From: Aquibacillus koreensis
GTDB taxonomy: Bacteria; Bacillota; Bacilli; Bacillales; Amphibacillaceae
NCBI RefSeq assembly: GCF_025154055.1
Contig: NZ_JAOALK010000048.1
Span: 1-32,481 of the forward strand
Reading direction: 5' to 3'
Length of the DNA: 32,481 nucleotides
Below, piece after piece: positions 8,121 to 15,266 of the stretch (its first letter is position 1; every line of letters begins with the position of its first letter). The notes beneath the pieces are model-generated. The model had not been told where the DNA came from and ran no database searches. It was given only the letters and a program-made list of their open reading frames with translations. The translations under genes and the position numbers were made by a program.

Positions 8121-8151
8121 TTATTTCCCTCTTTCTGAGGGATTCACCTCC
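8118..8151 (-). promoter_or_regulatory. Distant ribosome binding site with intervening hairpin, CNNM paralog 2
   Basis: GGAGGTGA (8151-8144) lies 25 bases from the TTG. The gap holds TCCCTC-AGAAA-GAGGGA, a 6-bp stem with a 5-base loop. If folded, about 8 bases remain between the site and the start. A TAA stop directly precedes the TTG in frame, so no alternative upstream start exists. Confidence 0.62.
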
Positions 8152-9505
8152 AAGATGTTTCGGTTAATGATAGAGAAGCTTCCTTCTCTTCAGTTATTTC
8201 TTGTTCTTTATCCTGATGAAAGATAACCTGCTTTATTTGGAAGTTATCCACTTGATCGACCGTCCATAAATGACGACCATGTTTGATTTCATCGCCTTTT
8301 TGTGCAATATCGAAATTTTTTAATTGAATCCAACCAGCGATCGTATCAAGATCTTCACTATCCTCAAATTCCAAACCGAATCTGTCTTCTAGTTCAGAAA
8401 GAAGCACACGGCCGTTAATAATATATTTATTCTCGCTAGCCTTTCGAATATCTGGTACCTCATCTGCATCAAATTCATCTCGAATTTCACCGACAATCTC
8501 TTCTAAAACATCTTCAAGCGTTATTATACCGGATGTCCCTCCATATTCATCCATGACAACAGTCATATGAACCTGAGCCTGCTGCATTTTTAAGAAGCTG
8601 TCTTGAATACTAGTTACCTCAACCACATGTGGCACATCACGAATAAATTCTTCAAGTTTGCTTTCTCGACCAGCAACAATATGACTCAACATTTTCTTAG
8701 CATTTACAATCCCAATAATACGATCCTTATCGCCGTTTTCTATTACTGGGTAGCGTGTATAATTATGCTCATCTAGAATTTTTATTATTTCATCATAGCT
8801 CATTTCTTTATCAATTGTGACAAGATCGGTTCTCGGTACCATTATGTCTTTCGCTACACGCTCATCAAAAGAGAAAACATTTTCCATATATTTTAGCTCA
8901 GTCTGGTCAATTTCCCCTCCTCGAAAGCTTTGAGCCATAATAATTTTAAGTTCTTCTTCCGAATAAGCCTGCTCATGTGCTGCTGCTGGAACACCAAACA
9001 TACGAAGGAAAACACGAGATGTACCATTTAATACTTGGATAAACGGGTACATAATCTTTCCGAACCAATATAGAGGTCCTGCTAATAGCAACGTTGCTTT
9101 CTCTGAAAATTCAATCGCGAGTGTTTTGGGTGCCATTTCACCAATTACCACATGAAGGTAAGTGACAACAGATAGAGAAATCGCATAAGAAATAATCGAA
9201 GCAACTCCATCAGATACGCTTAACCAATCAAATACTGGATTCAATAATTCTTTCACAAATGGCTTACTAAATGCACCAAGTCCTAATGCCGTAACAGTAA
9301 TACCAAGCTGACAGGCAGACAAATAGTAATCAAGATCCATGACAACTTTCTTAGCTACAACAGCCTTCTTGTTCCCTTCTGCAATTAATTGGTCAATCCT
9401 TGACGTTCGGATTTTCACAACGGCAAATTCTGAAGCAACAAAGAAAGCCGTCAAGGCAAGTAAGATTACTAATAAAAAAATATTTGAAATCGTATATATA
9501 TCCAA
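8144..9505 (-). CDS. CNNM/CBS-domain membrane transporter (HlyC/CorC family), paralog 3
   Basis: This 453-residue full-length paralog has a CNNM domain (LTAFFVASEFAVVKIRTSRIDQ; ACQLGITVTALGLGAFS; HVVIGEMAPKTLAIE), a CBS pair (DIMVPRTDLVTI; NYTRYPVI; VVMDEYGGTSGIITLEDVLEE) and a C-terminal CorC_HlyC domain (DLDTIAGW). It ends in a short acidic tail. It probably works in divalent cation (Mg2+/Co2+) export or tolerance at the cell membrane. It starts at TTG 9505-9503 behind a distant GGAGGTGA with a hairpin. It is first in a two-gene unit with paralog 2, 23 bases away. A broken MerR gene lies upstream on the same strand, so this unit was probably once under MerR-type control. Confidence 0.92.
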   Translation of the reverse strand: MDIYTISNIFLLVILLALTAFFVASEFAVVKIRTSRIDQLIAEGNKKAVVAKKVVMDLDYYLSACQLGITVTALGLGAFSKPFVKELLNPVFDWLSVSDGVASIISYAISLSVVTYLHVVIGEMAPKTLAIEFSEKATLLLAGPLYWFGKIMYPFIQVLNGTSRVFLRMFGVPAAAHEQAYSEEELKIIMAQSFRGGEIDQTELKYMENVFSFDERVAKDIMVPRTDLVTIDKEMSYDEIIKILDEHNYTRYPVIENGDKDRIIGIVNAKKMLSHIVAGRESKLEEFIRDVPHVVEVTSIQDSFLKMQQAQVHMTVVMDEYGGTSGIITLEDVLEEIVGEIRDEFDADEVPDIRKASENKYIINGRVLLSELEDRFGLEFEDSEDLDTIAGWIQLKNFDIAQKGDEIKHGRHLWTVDQVDNFQIKQVIFHQDKEQEITEEKEASLSLTETSWR

Positions 9506-9536
9506 TTATTTCCCTCTTCCTGAGGGATTCACCTCC
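9503..9536 (-). promoter_or_regulatory. Distant ribosome binding site with intervening hairpin, CNNM paralog 3
   Basis: GGAGGTGA (9536-9529), then TCCCTC-AGGAA-GAGGGA, then AATAA and TTG. The stem is the same as in paralog 2, with one loop difference. It differs from the AATCCC/GGGATT stem of paralog 1, so the structure is kept while the sequence varies. Confidence 0.62.
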
Positions 9537-9588
9537 AGAAATAGTTAAAGCAAACTCAATTCTTTCAATACATTAGATAATTCATTTA

Positions 9589-9939
9589 CTAGTGATAAAA
9601 TACCTGTTCTTTTTCAACATTTGGTACTTCTAAAGGTTGGTCAGAAAGCAAATCTAACTTCCTGTACAAACGATTGATAACATCCTGTACTTCGATCACA
9701 ATAATCGACCTTTTGATTTTCCTGTTCATGAATGATCTTTTAATCTCAGAAATAGAATATCTCTGCTCTTTTAATCGCTTTATTTTTTCTAATATTGATG
9801 ACATCCTCGTGTTAAAGACGATATTTAAAGAAGACCTTTATACACGTAGCAAATTCTGTTGAGTATAATAATCAATCGTTCGTGAAGTTAATCCACTTAA
9901 TTTAGCCACTTGCCCAATTCGCAATAACGCCTTCCCAAT
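9589..9939 (-). pseudogene. MerR-family regulator gene broken by an in-frame TAA
   Basis: The N-terminal winged-helix reads LLRIGQVAKLSGLTSRTIDYYTQQNLLRV and then TAA at 9840-9838. The same frame resumes with RSSLN and runs through ILEKIKRLKEQRYSISEIKRSF to TAG at 9591-9589, which is the usual MerR helix-linker region. MerR relatives have V-E-R-S-S here, so a GAA-to-TAA change is the likely cause. The start is also odd. In frame there is only ATT at 9939 (good distance from GGAGGG) or TTG at 9924 (about 20 bases away). It is the regulator expected for the downstream CNNM pair. A fragment starting at the internal ATG could still be made but would lack DNA binding. Confidence 0.78.
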
Positions 9940-10032
9940 TGGAGCCCTCCTTTACATTTGTTTTCAAAACCTTTACGCTCTACTTTTATATTACTCTCTT
10001 AATGTAATAAACAATCTACGGATATATATATC

Positions 10033-10052
10033 AAACTATGACGTTATGGTTT
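10033..10052 (-). promoter_or_regulatory. Putative MerR-type operator upstream of the broken MerR gene
   Basis: A 20-base near-palindrome with the pattern AAAC-AT-ACGT-AT-GTTT (16 of 20 positions symmetric) lies about 95 bases upstream of the broken MerR gene and is flanked by TATA-rich sequence. It resembles the ACGT-centred dyads that MerR-family activators bind between -35 and -10. A similar dyad precedes the second MerR gene. Confidence 0.5.
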
Positions 10053-10104
10053 ATATAAAATTATATATAGAACTCTATATCGATTCAAGTATCGAGTATT
10101 CGTC

Positions 10105-10154
10105 GTCTTCTATTCCTTGGGAAAAATCATAACATCCATAGGATGCAAAAGCAT
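10105..10154 (-). pseudogene. Third YugP-like gene remnant (first codons only)
   Basis: After the MerR stop at 10176, an ATG at 10154-10152 encodes MLLHPMDVMIF and then hits a stop. This matches the first residues of the larger fossil (MLFHPMDILFF) and shares its DNA context (CATAGGATG followed by AAAAGCAT on the plus strand). It preserves the order MerR then yugP. Nothing more of the gene is visible between here and the MerR gene at 9939. Confidence 0.55.
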
Positions 10155-10175
10155 TTGTTTGAACCTCTGAGTGAA

Positions 10176-10574
10176 TCAATTAATAAGTAATAATAAGGAT
10201 TGTATTAATGAGAGACTTTCTTTTGAAATATTTTTCTGCACATATTCAAGTTTTTTTTCATTTTCATTAAGTTGATATAATATCTCACTAACTTCTTTTT
10301 CAAGCCCTTTTATTTTTAATCTTAGTTCCGTGACATCAATTTCTTCGGCATAATTTTTCACAATCCTTTTTTTAATTTCCTCTAATGACACCCCATCTTT
10401 TTTACTTTTTTCAATAAAATTTAGCTGTTCTATTGCTGTTCGTTCATAATAACGGTAATTAGAAGTAGAACGTTCCGCTCTAAGTAAACCAAGGTTTGTA
10501 TAGTAATCAATTGTCCTCTTTGTTACACCAGTGATAGAAGCAAGTTCTCCAATTTTTAATTTCTCAGCCCCAAC
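10176..10574 (-). CDS. MerR-family transcriptional regulator
   Basis: This protein of about 130 residues has an N-terminal MerR winged helix (LKIGELASITGVTKRTIDYYTNLGLL, about 6-31, then SNYRYYERTAIEQLNFIEKSK), a helical linker (VSLEEIKKRIVKNYAEE) and a long dimerisation coiled coil rich in Glu/Lys (LKGLEKEVSEIL, NENEKKLEYVQ). There is no cysteine-bearing metal loop, so the inducer is not evident. The start is unclear: in frame before LKIG there is no ATG, GTG or TTG. GTT at 10574 sits 6 bases after GGAGGG, in the same place as ATT in the sister gene. An ordinary GTG start at 10391 would remove the DNA-binding domain. It resembles regulators found beside CNNM transporter genes in bacilli. Confidence 0.75.
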   Translation of the reverse strand, partial: VGAEKLKIGELASITGVTKRTIDYYTNLGLLRAERSTSNYRYYERTAIEQLNFIEKSKKDGVSLEEIKKRIVKNYAEEIDVTELRLKIKGLEKEVSEILYQLNENEKKLEYVQKNISKESLSLIQSLLLLIN

Positions 10575-10586
10575 GCTGTTCCCTCC

Positions 10587-10606
10587 AAACTACAACGTGA
10601 TGGTTT
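10587..10606 (-). promoter_or_regulatory. Putative MerR-type operator upstream of the intact MerR gene
   Basis: Same pattern (AAAC-A--ACGT--T-GTTT) as the site at 10033-10052, here ending directly at the GGAGGG of the MerR gene and following a TATAAAAT stretch. This is consistent with autoregulation. The position at the ribosome site would suit repression better than classic MerR activation. Confidence 0.45.
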
Positions 10607-11093
10607 TATTTTATATCATTTCTTCTATTTAAACAATAATAAAAATCGAATAATACTTTATGGATAAGTTTGGCGATGAGGTAGAAAAAATATATCCAAA
10701 GCAACAAGTTAGTTACTATGGAATAAGCAACTATGTTCCATAGAAAAAAGCTAAGATCATAACATTGTCTGCCTATTTGTCATTTTTTACTGAGATTATA
10801 ACTTTTGTTAAATTATCTCAGAATAATGCCAATTTGTTTAAGATTGAATTTTTCAATTACCTTACTTGTGATATGGTTCACTTCTTGCTTTATCGTAAAA
10901 CAGTTCTTCTATTAAGCAAATACACATCAATATCTCCAAGTGGTATACCTTTATTTAACCTCTGACATAAAACAGGCATAATTTTAACAAGCAATCTACT
11001 AATCTTGGAGAGGTTTATATATATATATACAATCGTCTAGGCATCCCAAATTACAGTATCTTCCAATATGTTCCTCTTTTCATTCAATAGTAA
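10607..11093. other. Gene-free stretch
   Basis: Apart from an 8-bp hairpin (CTATGGAA at 10716-10723 with TTCCATAG at 10736-10743), I find no gene, repeat or regulatory site here. Small open frames (10660-10743 and 10765-10965) lack ribosome sites and recognisable motifs. Confidence 0.5.
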
Positions 11094-11133
11094 TAAAAAC
11101 CATTGAAATTTTATTTTAACTTCAATGGTTTTT
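11094..11133 (-). terminator. Rho-independent terminator of the antiporter gene
   Basis: AAAAACCATTGAA (11095-11107) pairs with TTCAATGGTTTTT (11121-11133). On the minus strand the stem ends in a T run. It lies about 110 bases after the antiporter stop codon. Confidence 0.8.
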
Positions 11134-11240
11134 ATTTAAAACTTATCGATTAAAAGAATAATCACTAATAAGACAACGTATATCTACGATGATTTATTTC
11201 CGTGTTCTCTATCCGCCTATCTGTCTTTATAATCATTCAT

Positions 11241-13313
11241 TTAATCATACTCCTCATAATCTTTTTTGCGTAGCACCTCTTTCGGAATTTCTATACCCCT
11301 AGAACCTCTAATATCAACTTCATCTTCTTCTTCTGGATAATAAACGATAAAACTTTCCGGTTTTACTTTTGCCAATCTTTTTGGTAATTCCTCAAGTTCA
11401 GGATGCCAAGCAATGGTGCCTTTTCTTGCACTCATAATGACTACAATATCATCCTGTTTTAACATAGATTCGTAATTTTCTTTTAAGGATGGCCAACCAT
11501 TTAACTTTCTTATCTCAGTAGGAGGATTGGGCTTAATTTTCTTTATATATTTTTCAAATGTTTCTATAGAATCATTAATTACTAAAACTAATAACGAAGC
11601 ACCTAATCGGTCTGTCAACATTTTTATTCTTTCTAACGCCTCAATAAATCCCGGCTTATGATCTTCACCATAAGGAATGATCAAAATAATTCGTCTTGTG
11701 ATTTGTAACGGATGACCTAATTTTGTTACTAACACCGTTTGAGTTGTTTGATCAACAAATCGGTCAATAATACCTCCAAATAATTCGTTGGGCTTTCTTT
11801 CTGCATTCCATCCAATAACAACAGTGTTTATTCTTTCTTCAGCAATAGCCCTTATTATGCCATTCGACACATTTCGATCTAACCTTGTTATAGGACGTAC
11901 TGGAATTTCGGCACCGGATGCATATATGACCGCATGACCCAACATCTTTTCTGCATTTGCTACCTCATCTTGTGATGTTCTTATATCTTTTTGTACTACT
12001 GTTAGAGGATATAAAGGATGTTCCTCCGAAGTAGAATGTTTAATCAAGGTGGCAAGATCAATTAAAGATTCCATTGTATGTGGATTGGCTAATGGAATAA
12101 GGATACGCTCAGGTCCTTCCTTTCTCTCACTAGGTTGTTGTTCCTCATTTAGTGCTAATTTTCTGCCATATTTCTCAACAAAATATGGTCCGGCAATACA
12201 TGTTAACAAAATCATAATGATTACAGCATTAACAGTTGCTTGATCCAACAGCCCAACTTCAAAACCAACTAATGTAGAAGCAAGTGTTGCTGCTGCTTGT
12301 GGTATGGTTAAACCAACCATTACATTGCATTCTGTCTTGGAATATTTGTAAACCTTACTAATAATTATTGGAGCAGATGCTTTTCCTATAAATACTGAAA
12401 CAACAATGGTTACAGTAATAATCCATGCTTTTGGGTTGTTAAATAACACACTTAAATCCATTAACATTCCTACAGATAACAAAAAGAATGGTATGAATAA
12501 TGCATTTCCCAAAAAACGTATACGATTCATTAATGTTCCATGATCAAAAACAAAACGATTTAGGGCCAGACCTGCTAGAAATGCCCCGATAATTGGTTCC
12601 ACGCCAGCAACAATTGCCAAGAAGCCTGAAACGAAAAGAATAACCATTACATAAGTAAAATTAGTTACACCTTCATTTTCTGCATTTCTAAAAAACCATC
12701 TTGATAACCTTGGTGTTCCCCAAAGTATTATTAAAACAAAAACAATCAATGAGACAATCATTTTTATCCAAAATTGCAGAGACAATTGACCTTCAGCAGC
12801 TCCTGTGACTACTGCTAATACTAATAAGGCGAAAGTATCTGTAAGCAGAGTGCCTCCTACTGCAGTTGTTACTGCCTTATTTTTAGAAATTCCCATTCTG
12901 CTAGCAATAGGGTAAGCCAACAAGGTATGAGAACCAAGGATTGATCCTAAGAGTATGGAGGCTGCAATACTGTAATCAAATATAATACCGACAACTGTTC
13001 CGAAAATGAGCGGAATACTAAAGGATAGTGAGCCAAATAGAATACTTCTTTTACGATATTTTTTGAATCCATCAATGTCTAATTCTAAACCTGCAATAAA
13101 AATGATAAACAGCAATCCTATAGTACCTAATAAAACAATTGTTTGATCCCTTTCTAATAGATGGAATCCATGCGGTCCAATAATAACCCCTGCCAGTATT
13201 GGCCCAATAATTCCGGGTATTTTTAATTTTTTCATTAGTAATGGCGTTAAAAAGAAAATAACCATTGTTAACGCAAATATAATAACTGGTTCATCAATTG
13301 GAATATTAATCAA
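11241..13313 (-). CDS. CPA2-type cation/proton antiporter with C-terminal cytoplasmic USP-like region
   Basis: This 690-residue membrane protein exchanges Na+ or K+ for protons. The first 385 or so residues form a Na_H_Exchanger domain of about 12 helices (KKLKIPGIIGPILAGVIIGP; GLLFIIFIAGLELD; GVEPIIGAFLAGLALNR; IPFFLLSVGMLMDL; GLTIPQAAATLAST). The remaining 300 residues are cytoplasmic. They contain two alpha/beta units like universal stress proteins (RILIPLANPHTMESLIDLATLI; RIILIIPYGEDHKPGFIEALERI) and an acidic tail (YYPEEEDEVDIRG). There is no TrkA-N/RCK motif. The start is TTG at 13313-13311 with GGAGGG six bases away. It is monocistronic. The transported ion and the ligand of the C-terminal region cannot be told from sequence. 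Confidence 0.92.
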   Translation of the reverse strand: MINIPIDEPVIIFALTMVIFFLTPLLMKKLKIPGIIGPILAGVIIGPHGFHLLERDQTIVLLGTIGLLFIIFIAGLELDIDGFKKYRKRSILFGSLSFSIPLIFGTVVGIIFDYSIAASILLGSILGSHTLLAYPIASRMGISKNKAVTTAVGGTLLTDTFALLVLAVVTGAAEGQLSLQFWIKMIVSLIVFVLIILWGTPRLSRWFFRNAENEGVTNFTYVMVILFVSGFLAIVAGVEPIIGAFLAGLALNRFVFDHGTLMNRIRFLGNALFIPFFLLSVGMLMDLSVLFNNPKAWIITVTIVVSVFIGKASAPIIISKVYKYSKTECNVMVGLTIPQAAATLASTLVGFEVGLLDQATVNAVIIMILLTCIAGPYFVEKYGRKLALNEEQQPSERKEGPERILIPLANPHTMESLIDLATLIKHSTSEEHPLYPLTVVQKDIRTSQDEVANAEKMLGHAVIYASGAEIPVRPITRLDRNVSNGIIRAIAEERINTVVIGWNAERKPNELFGGIIDRFVDQTTQTVLVTKLGHPLQITRRIILIIPYGEDHKPGFIEALERIKMLTDRLGASLLVLVINDSIETFEKYIKKIKPNPPTEIRKLNGWPSLKENYESMLKQDDIVVIMSARKGTIAWHPELEELPKRLAKVKPESFIVYYPEEEDEVDIRGSRGIEIPKEVLRKKDYEEYD

Positions 13314-13412
13314 AAAATCCCTCCAAGAATTTTATATTAGGAAGTAATAATAACAAATTCATTGGCACAAAAAATAATTTGATCAAATAAAAATTAATGT
13401 TCTTTCAAAATT

Positions 13413-13464
13413 GTATGTATCTAATATCTTATTATGCCTTGGGTAAAAGATATTAGATACATAC
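13413..13464. repeat. Perfect 18-bp inverted repeat upstream of the antiporter
   Basis: GTATGTATCTAATATCTT (13413-13430) is the exact reverse complement of 13447-13464, around a 16-base loop. It lies about 100 bases upstream of the antiporter start. It lacks a GC-rich stem or T run and so is not a typical terminator. It may be a leader structure, a protein-binding site or a mobile-element trace. The rest of 13314-13741 shows nothing identifiable. Confidence 0.7.
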
Positions 13465-13741
13465 TTTTACAAAGTTACTGTTAAAATCAATAACCGATTG
13501 TTAAAAGTCTACAAACGATAAATAACACCTTTTATTTAAAGTTCTTAGCTAAATTATTTTTTGCACAGTAATCGTCTGCTACGCAGCAGTATAAGAGTTC
13601 TACACTAAGTTATATGAATAAAATTAGCAATACACTCATCAAATAGCATGAATCATATCAGCTTATTAATAAACATACTGAAAAAAAATACCATATACAA
13701 TTTAAGTGTCTCTACTATACGACTATAATTTCCCACATAAA

Positions 13742-13775
13742 AAGGCTGTCTGAGTAATAAATACCTAGACAGCTT
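13742..13775 (-). terminator. Rho-independent terminator of the first small gene
   Basis: GCTGTCT pairs with AGACAGC. On the minus strand this is followed by CTTTTTAT. It lies 35 bases after the stop of the 83-residue gene. Confidence 0.8.
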
Positions 13776-13809
13776 CATTGTCATTTAACTACTATATACC
13801 CCCATATTT

Positions 13810-14061
13810 TTAGAGGCTTGCTAGTTTATCTCTCATTATTTCTAATTTTAACAAGTTAACACCAATAACATTTTCAAAGAGAAAGTTCTTTGCAGCATTA
13901 ACATTGTTAAAAACTGCTGCTTCAACCATAACAAATTCATCCTCAAAAATTTGTGCAATACATGCACCATATAAATTACTATCATCAAATTTCACAATTG
14001 CTAATCGTACAACGATACCGCAAAAATCAACATCATCTTGCCATATAAAGTCATTATTCAT
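13810..14061 (-). CDS. Small protein of unknown function (83 aa), putative member of a local repeat family
   Basis: I do not recognise this acidic protein. It has a beta-rich first half (FCGIVVRLAIVKFDD, YGACIAQIFEDEF) and a helical end (VFNNVNAAKNFLFENVIG). There is no signal peptide or membrane segment. The order of strands, then a phenylalanine, then a helix with FL parallels the C-terminal units of the next two small genes and the two large proteins further on. The match here is the weakest of the five. The ATG follows AAAGGGGGAATCTAA, a ribosome region much like that of the 106-residue gene, which suggests duplication. It has its own terminator. Confidence 0.7.
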   Translation of the reverse strand: MNNDFIWQDDVDFCGIVVRLAIVKFDDSNLYGACIAQIFEDEFVMVEAAVFNNVNAAKNFLFENVIGVNLLKLEIMRDKLASL

Positions 14062-14230
14062 TTAGATTCCCCCTTTCTAAATGAACAATTAACCATTTAT
14101 TATCCTTTTCCTTTTCAGTTGTCAAAAATCTTATGAAATATCTACATGATTTTTATTATATTATCGTGCTTTACACAGAAAGTAAGATCTGACCTTATAT
14201 AAGGTAGCTTAAATAAAATTCATAAAAAGA

Positions 14231-14261
14231 AAGTAAGCAAGGGACTATCCCTCGCTTACTT
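14231..14261 (-). terminator. Terminator overlapping the stop codon of the 106-aa gene
   Basis: A 14-base stem with one mismatch (14231-14244 with 14248-14261) places the TAG stop of the upstream gene in its loop. On the minus strand it is followed by TCTTTTTATG. Confidence 0.72.
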
Positions 14262-14565
14262 TTTGCAGTGCTAGGCCATTTGATGCATATACTATACTTC
14301 TTATCAGCATCTCATCAAATACGTAATCAGGTAAAATTGCAGATAGGTATTTTTGGGTTAAACCGATAGTCGTAAAAACCCTTAAATGCAATAATTGCTC
14401 TTGATCTGCTCCCCTATCTTTTTCTATCATTACATAAAACAGATCAGTTGAACTTTTCCCCATCCATTCATAACCTGTTTCCTTAGAGATGACAATGTTG
14501 TAATCACCGAAAAATGAGTAAACCAAATTATCTTCTTGTAGTACTCGATCCTTGTATTTATCCAT
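14245..14565 (-). CDS. Small protein of unknown function (106 aa), paralog of the 100-aa neighbour
   Basis: I do not recognise the family. The protein has beta-strand-like stretches (LVYSFFGDYNIVISKETG, LFYVMIEKDRG) and then VFTTIGLTQKYLSAILPDYVF followed by an amphipathic helix. It aligns along most of its length with the 100-residue protein encoded just upstream, e.g. LTQKYLSAILPDYVF against LVRFLLSIVPEYFI, and YNIVISK against YYVSVVK. The large proteins at 15267-16484 and 16676-17977 carry similar units (CLIEYLLSLIPNNI). There is no signal or membrane segment, so it is probably cytoplasmic. The ATG follows AAAGGGAGATCTAA. The gene ends inside its own terminator. Confidence 0.75.
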   Translation of the reverse strand: MDKYKDRVLQEDNLVYSFFGDYNIVISKETGYEWMGKSSTDLFYVMIEKDRGADQEQLLHLRVFTTIGLTQKYLSAILPDYVFDEMLIRSIVYASNGLALQKVSEG

Positions 14566-14649
14566 TTAGATCTCCCTTTCTAGAGTGAAATATCCTACAC
14601 TGTTAACTTATATTCGCATACCTGAATCCCTTGTTTTTCTAATGGAATT

Positions 14650-14952
14650 TCAATCTTTAGCAGTAATTAACTCCTGTATTGCATCATAAGTTTCTTTGAT
14701 AATTTTCTTTTCAATAAAGTACTCTGGAACGATAGATAATAAAAACCTAACAAGATGGCTGGTATTACTAAATCTTCTTTGTAAGATATCCCTTTGTTCC
14801 CCTTGTAGATTTTCTTTATTCACAATAACTACATAATTACCTACAGATAAAGAATTATTCACCTTTACTACCGATACATAATATCCTCCACTTTTAGCCA
14901 TAACCATATTTTTGTCGGCATGCACAATCGTTGCTTCTTTTCTTTTGTTCAT
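14650..14952 (-). CDS. Small protein of unknown function (100 aa), paralog of the 106-aa neighbour
   Basis: This is a basic-to-neutral protein with strands at about 8-60 (IVHADKNMVMAKSGGYYVSVV, GNYVVIVNKEN) followed by RRFSNTSHLVRFLLSIVPEYFI and a helix (IIKETYDAIQELI). I do not recognise a named family. It aligns with the 106-residue protein 84 bases downstream, and its C-terminal half resembles the repeat unit of the two large proteins on the other strand. The ATG has AAGAAGG about 7 bases upstream. It has no clear terminator of its own, so it may be cotranscribed with the 106-residue gene. It is divergent from the large gene at 15267. Confidence 0.75.
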   Translation of the reverse strand: MNKRKEATIVHADKNMVMAKSGGYYVSVVKVNNSLSVGNYVVIVNKENLQGEQRDILQRRFSNTSHLVRFLLSIVPEYFIEKKIIKETYDAIQELITAKD

Positions 14953-15145
14953 TTCCTAGCCTTCTTTCGTAAGAATTTTATTCATGATGATATTCCATAC
15001 TGTAACAGAGATACCTGTAAAATCCCTTAATAATTACGGTCAAATTGCCCTTTAAATCAATGTTAAGTAGTAGTATATAGGAATATATACTTAAGCTAAG
15101 AGACTCCAATTTATTAGATCAAAATGAAAAAAGTGCTCTATAGAT

Positions 15146-15263
15146 TTGATTCATTACTATACTTGTTTTATAAATAAATTGTAGGGCACCAACATAACAG
15201 TCATAACAATCAATCATAATACAATTTATAATCAGCCTACCACATACATTAAGGAGGTTGATT
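15146..15263 (+). promoter_or_regulatory. Promoter and ribosome-site hairpin of the first large gene
   Basis: TTGATT (15146-15151) and TATAAA (15169-15174), 17 bases apart, form a good sigma-A promoter. The leader of about 85 bases contains AATCAGCCT (15230-15238), which can pair, with one G-U, with AGGTTGATT (15255-15263). That segment includes part of the GGAGG site, so folding would hide the ribosome binding site. GTGCTCTA (15133-15140) could also pair with TAGGGCAC (15182-15189), across the promoter. The same blocks precede the second large gene. The wider gap 14953-15145 shows nothing else. Confidence 0.6.
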
Positions 15264-15266
15264 CAT

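Noticed and set aside
10660-10965. Two short open frames (27 and 66 codons) in the gap after the intact MerR gene
   Set aside because: No ribosome site, no motif and AT-driven composition. I could not link them to a family, so they are treated as chance.
13570-13585. Short palindrome CTGCTACGCAGCAG upstream of the antiporter
   Set aside because: Too short and without context to argue for an operator.
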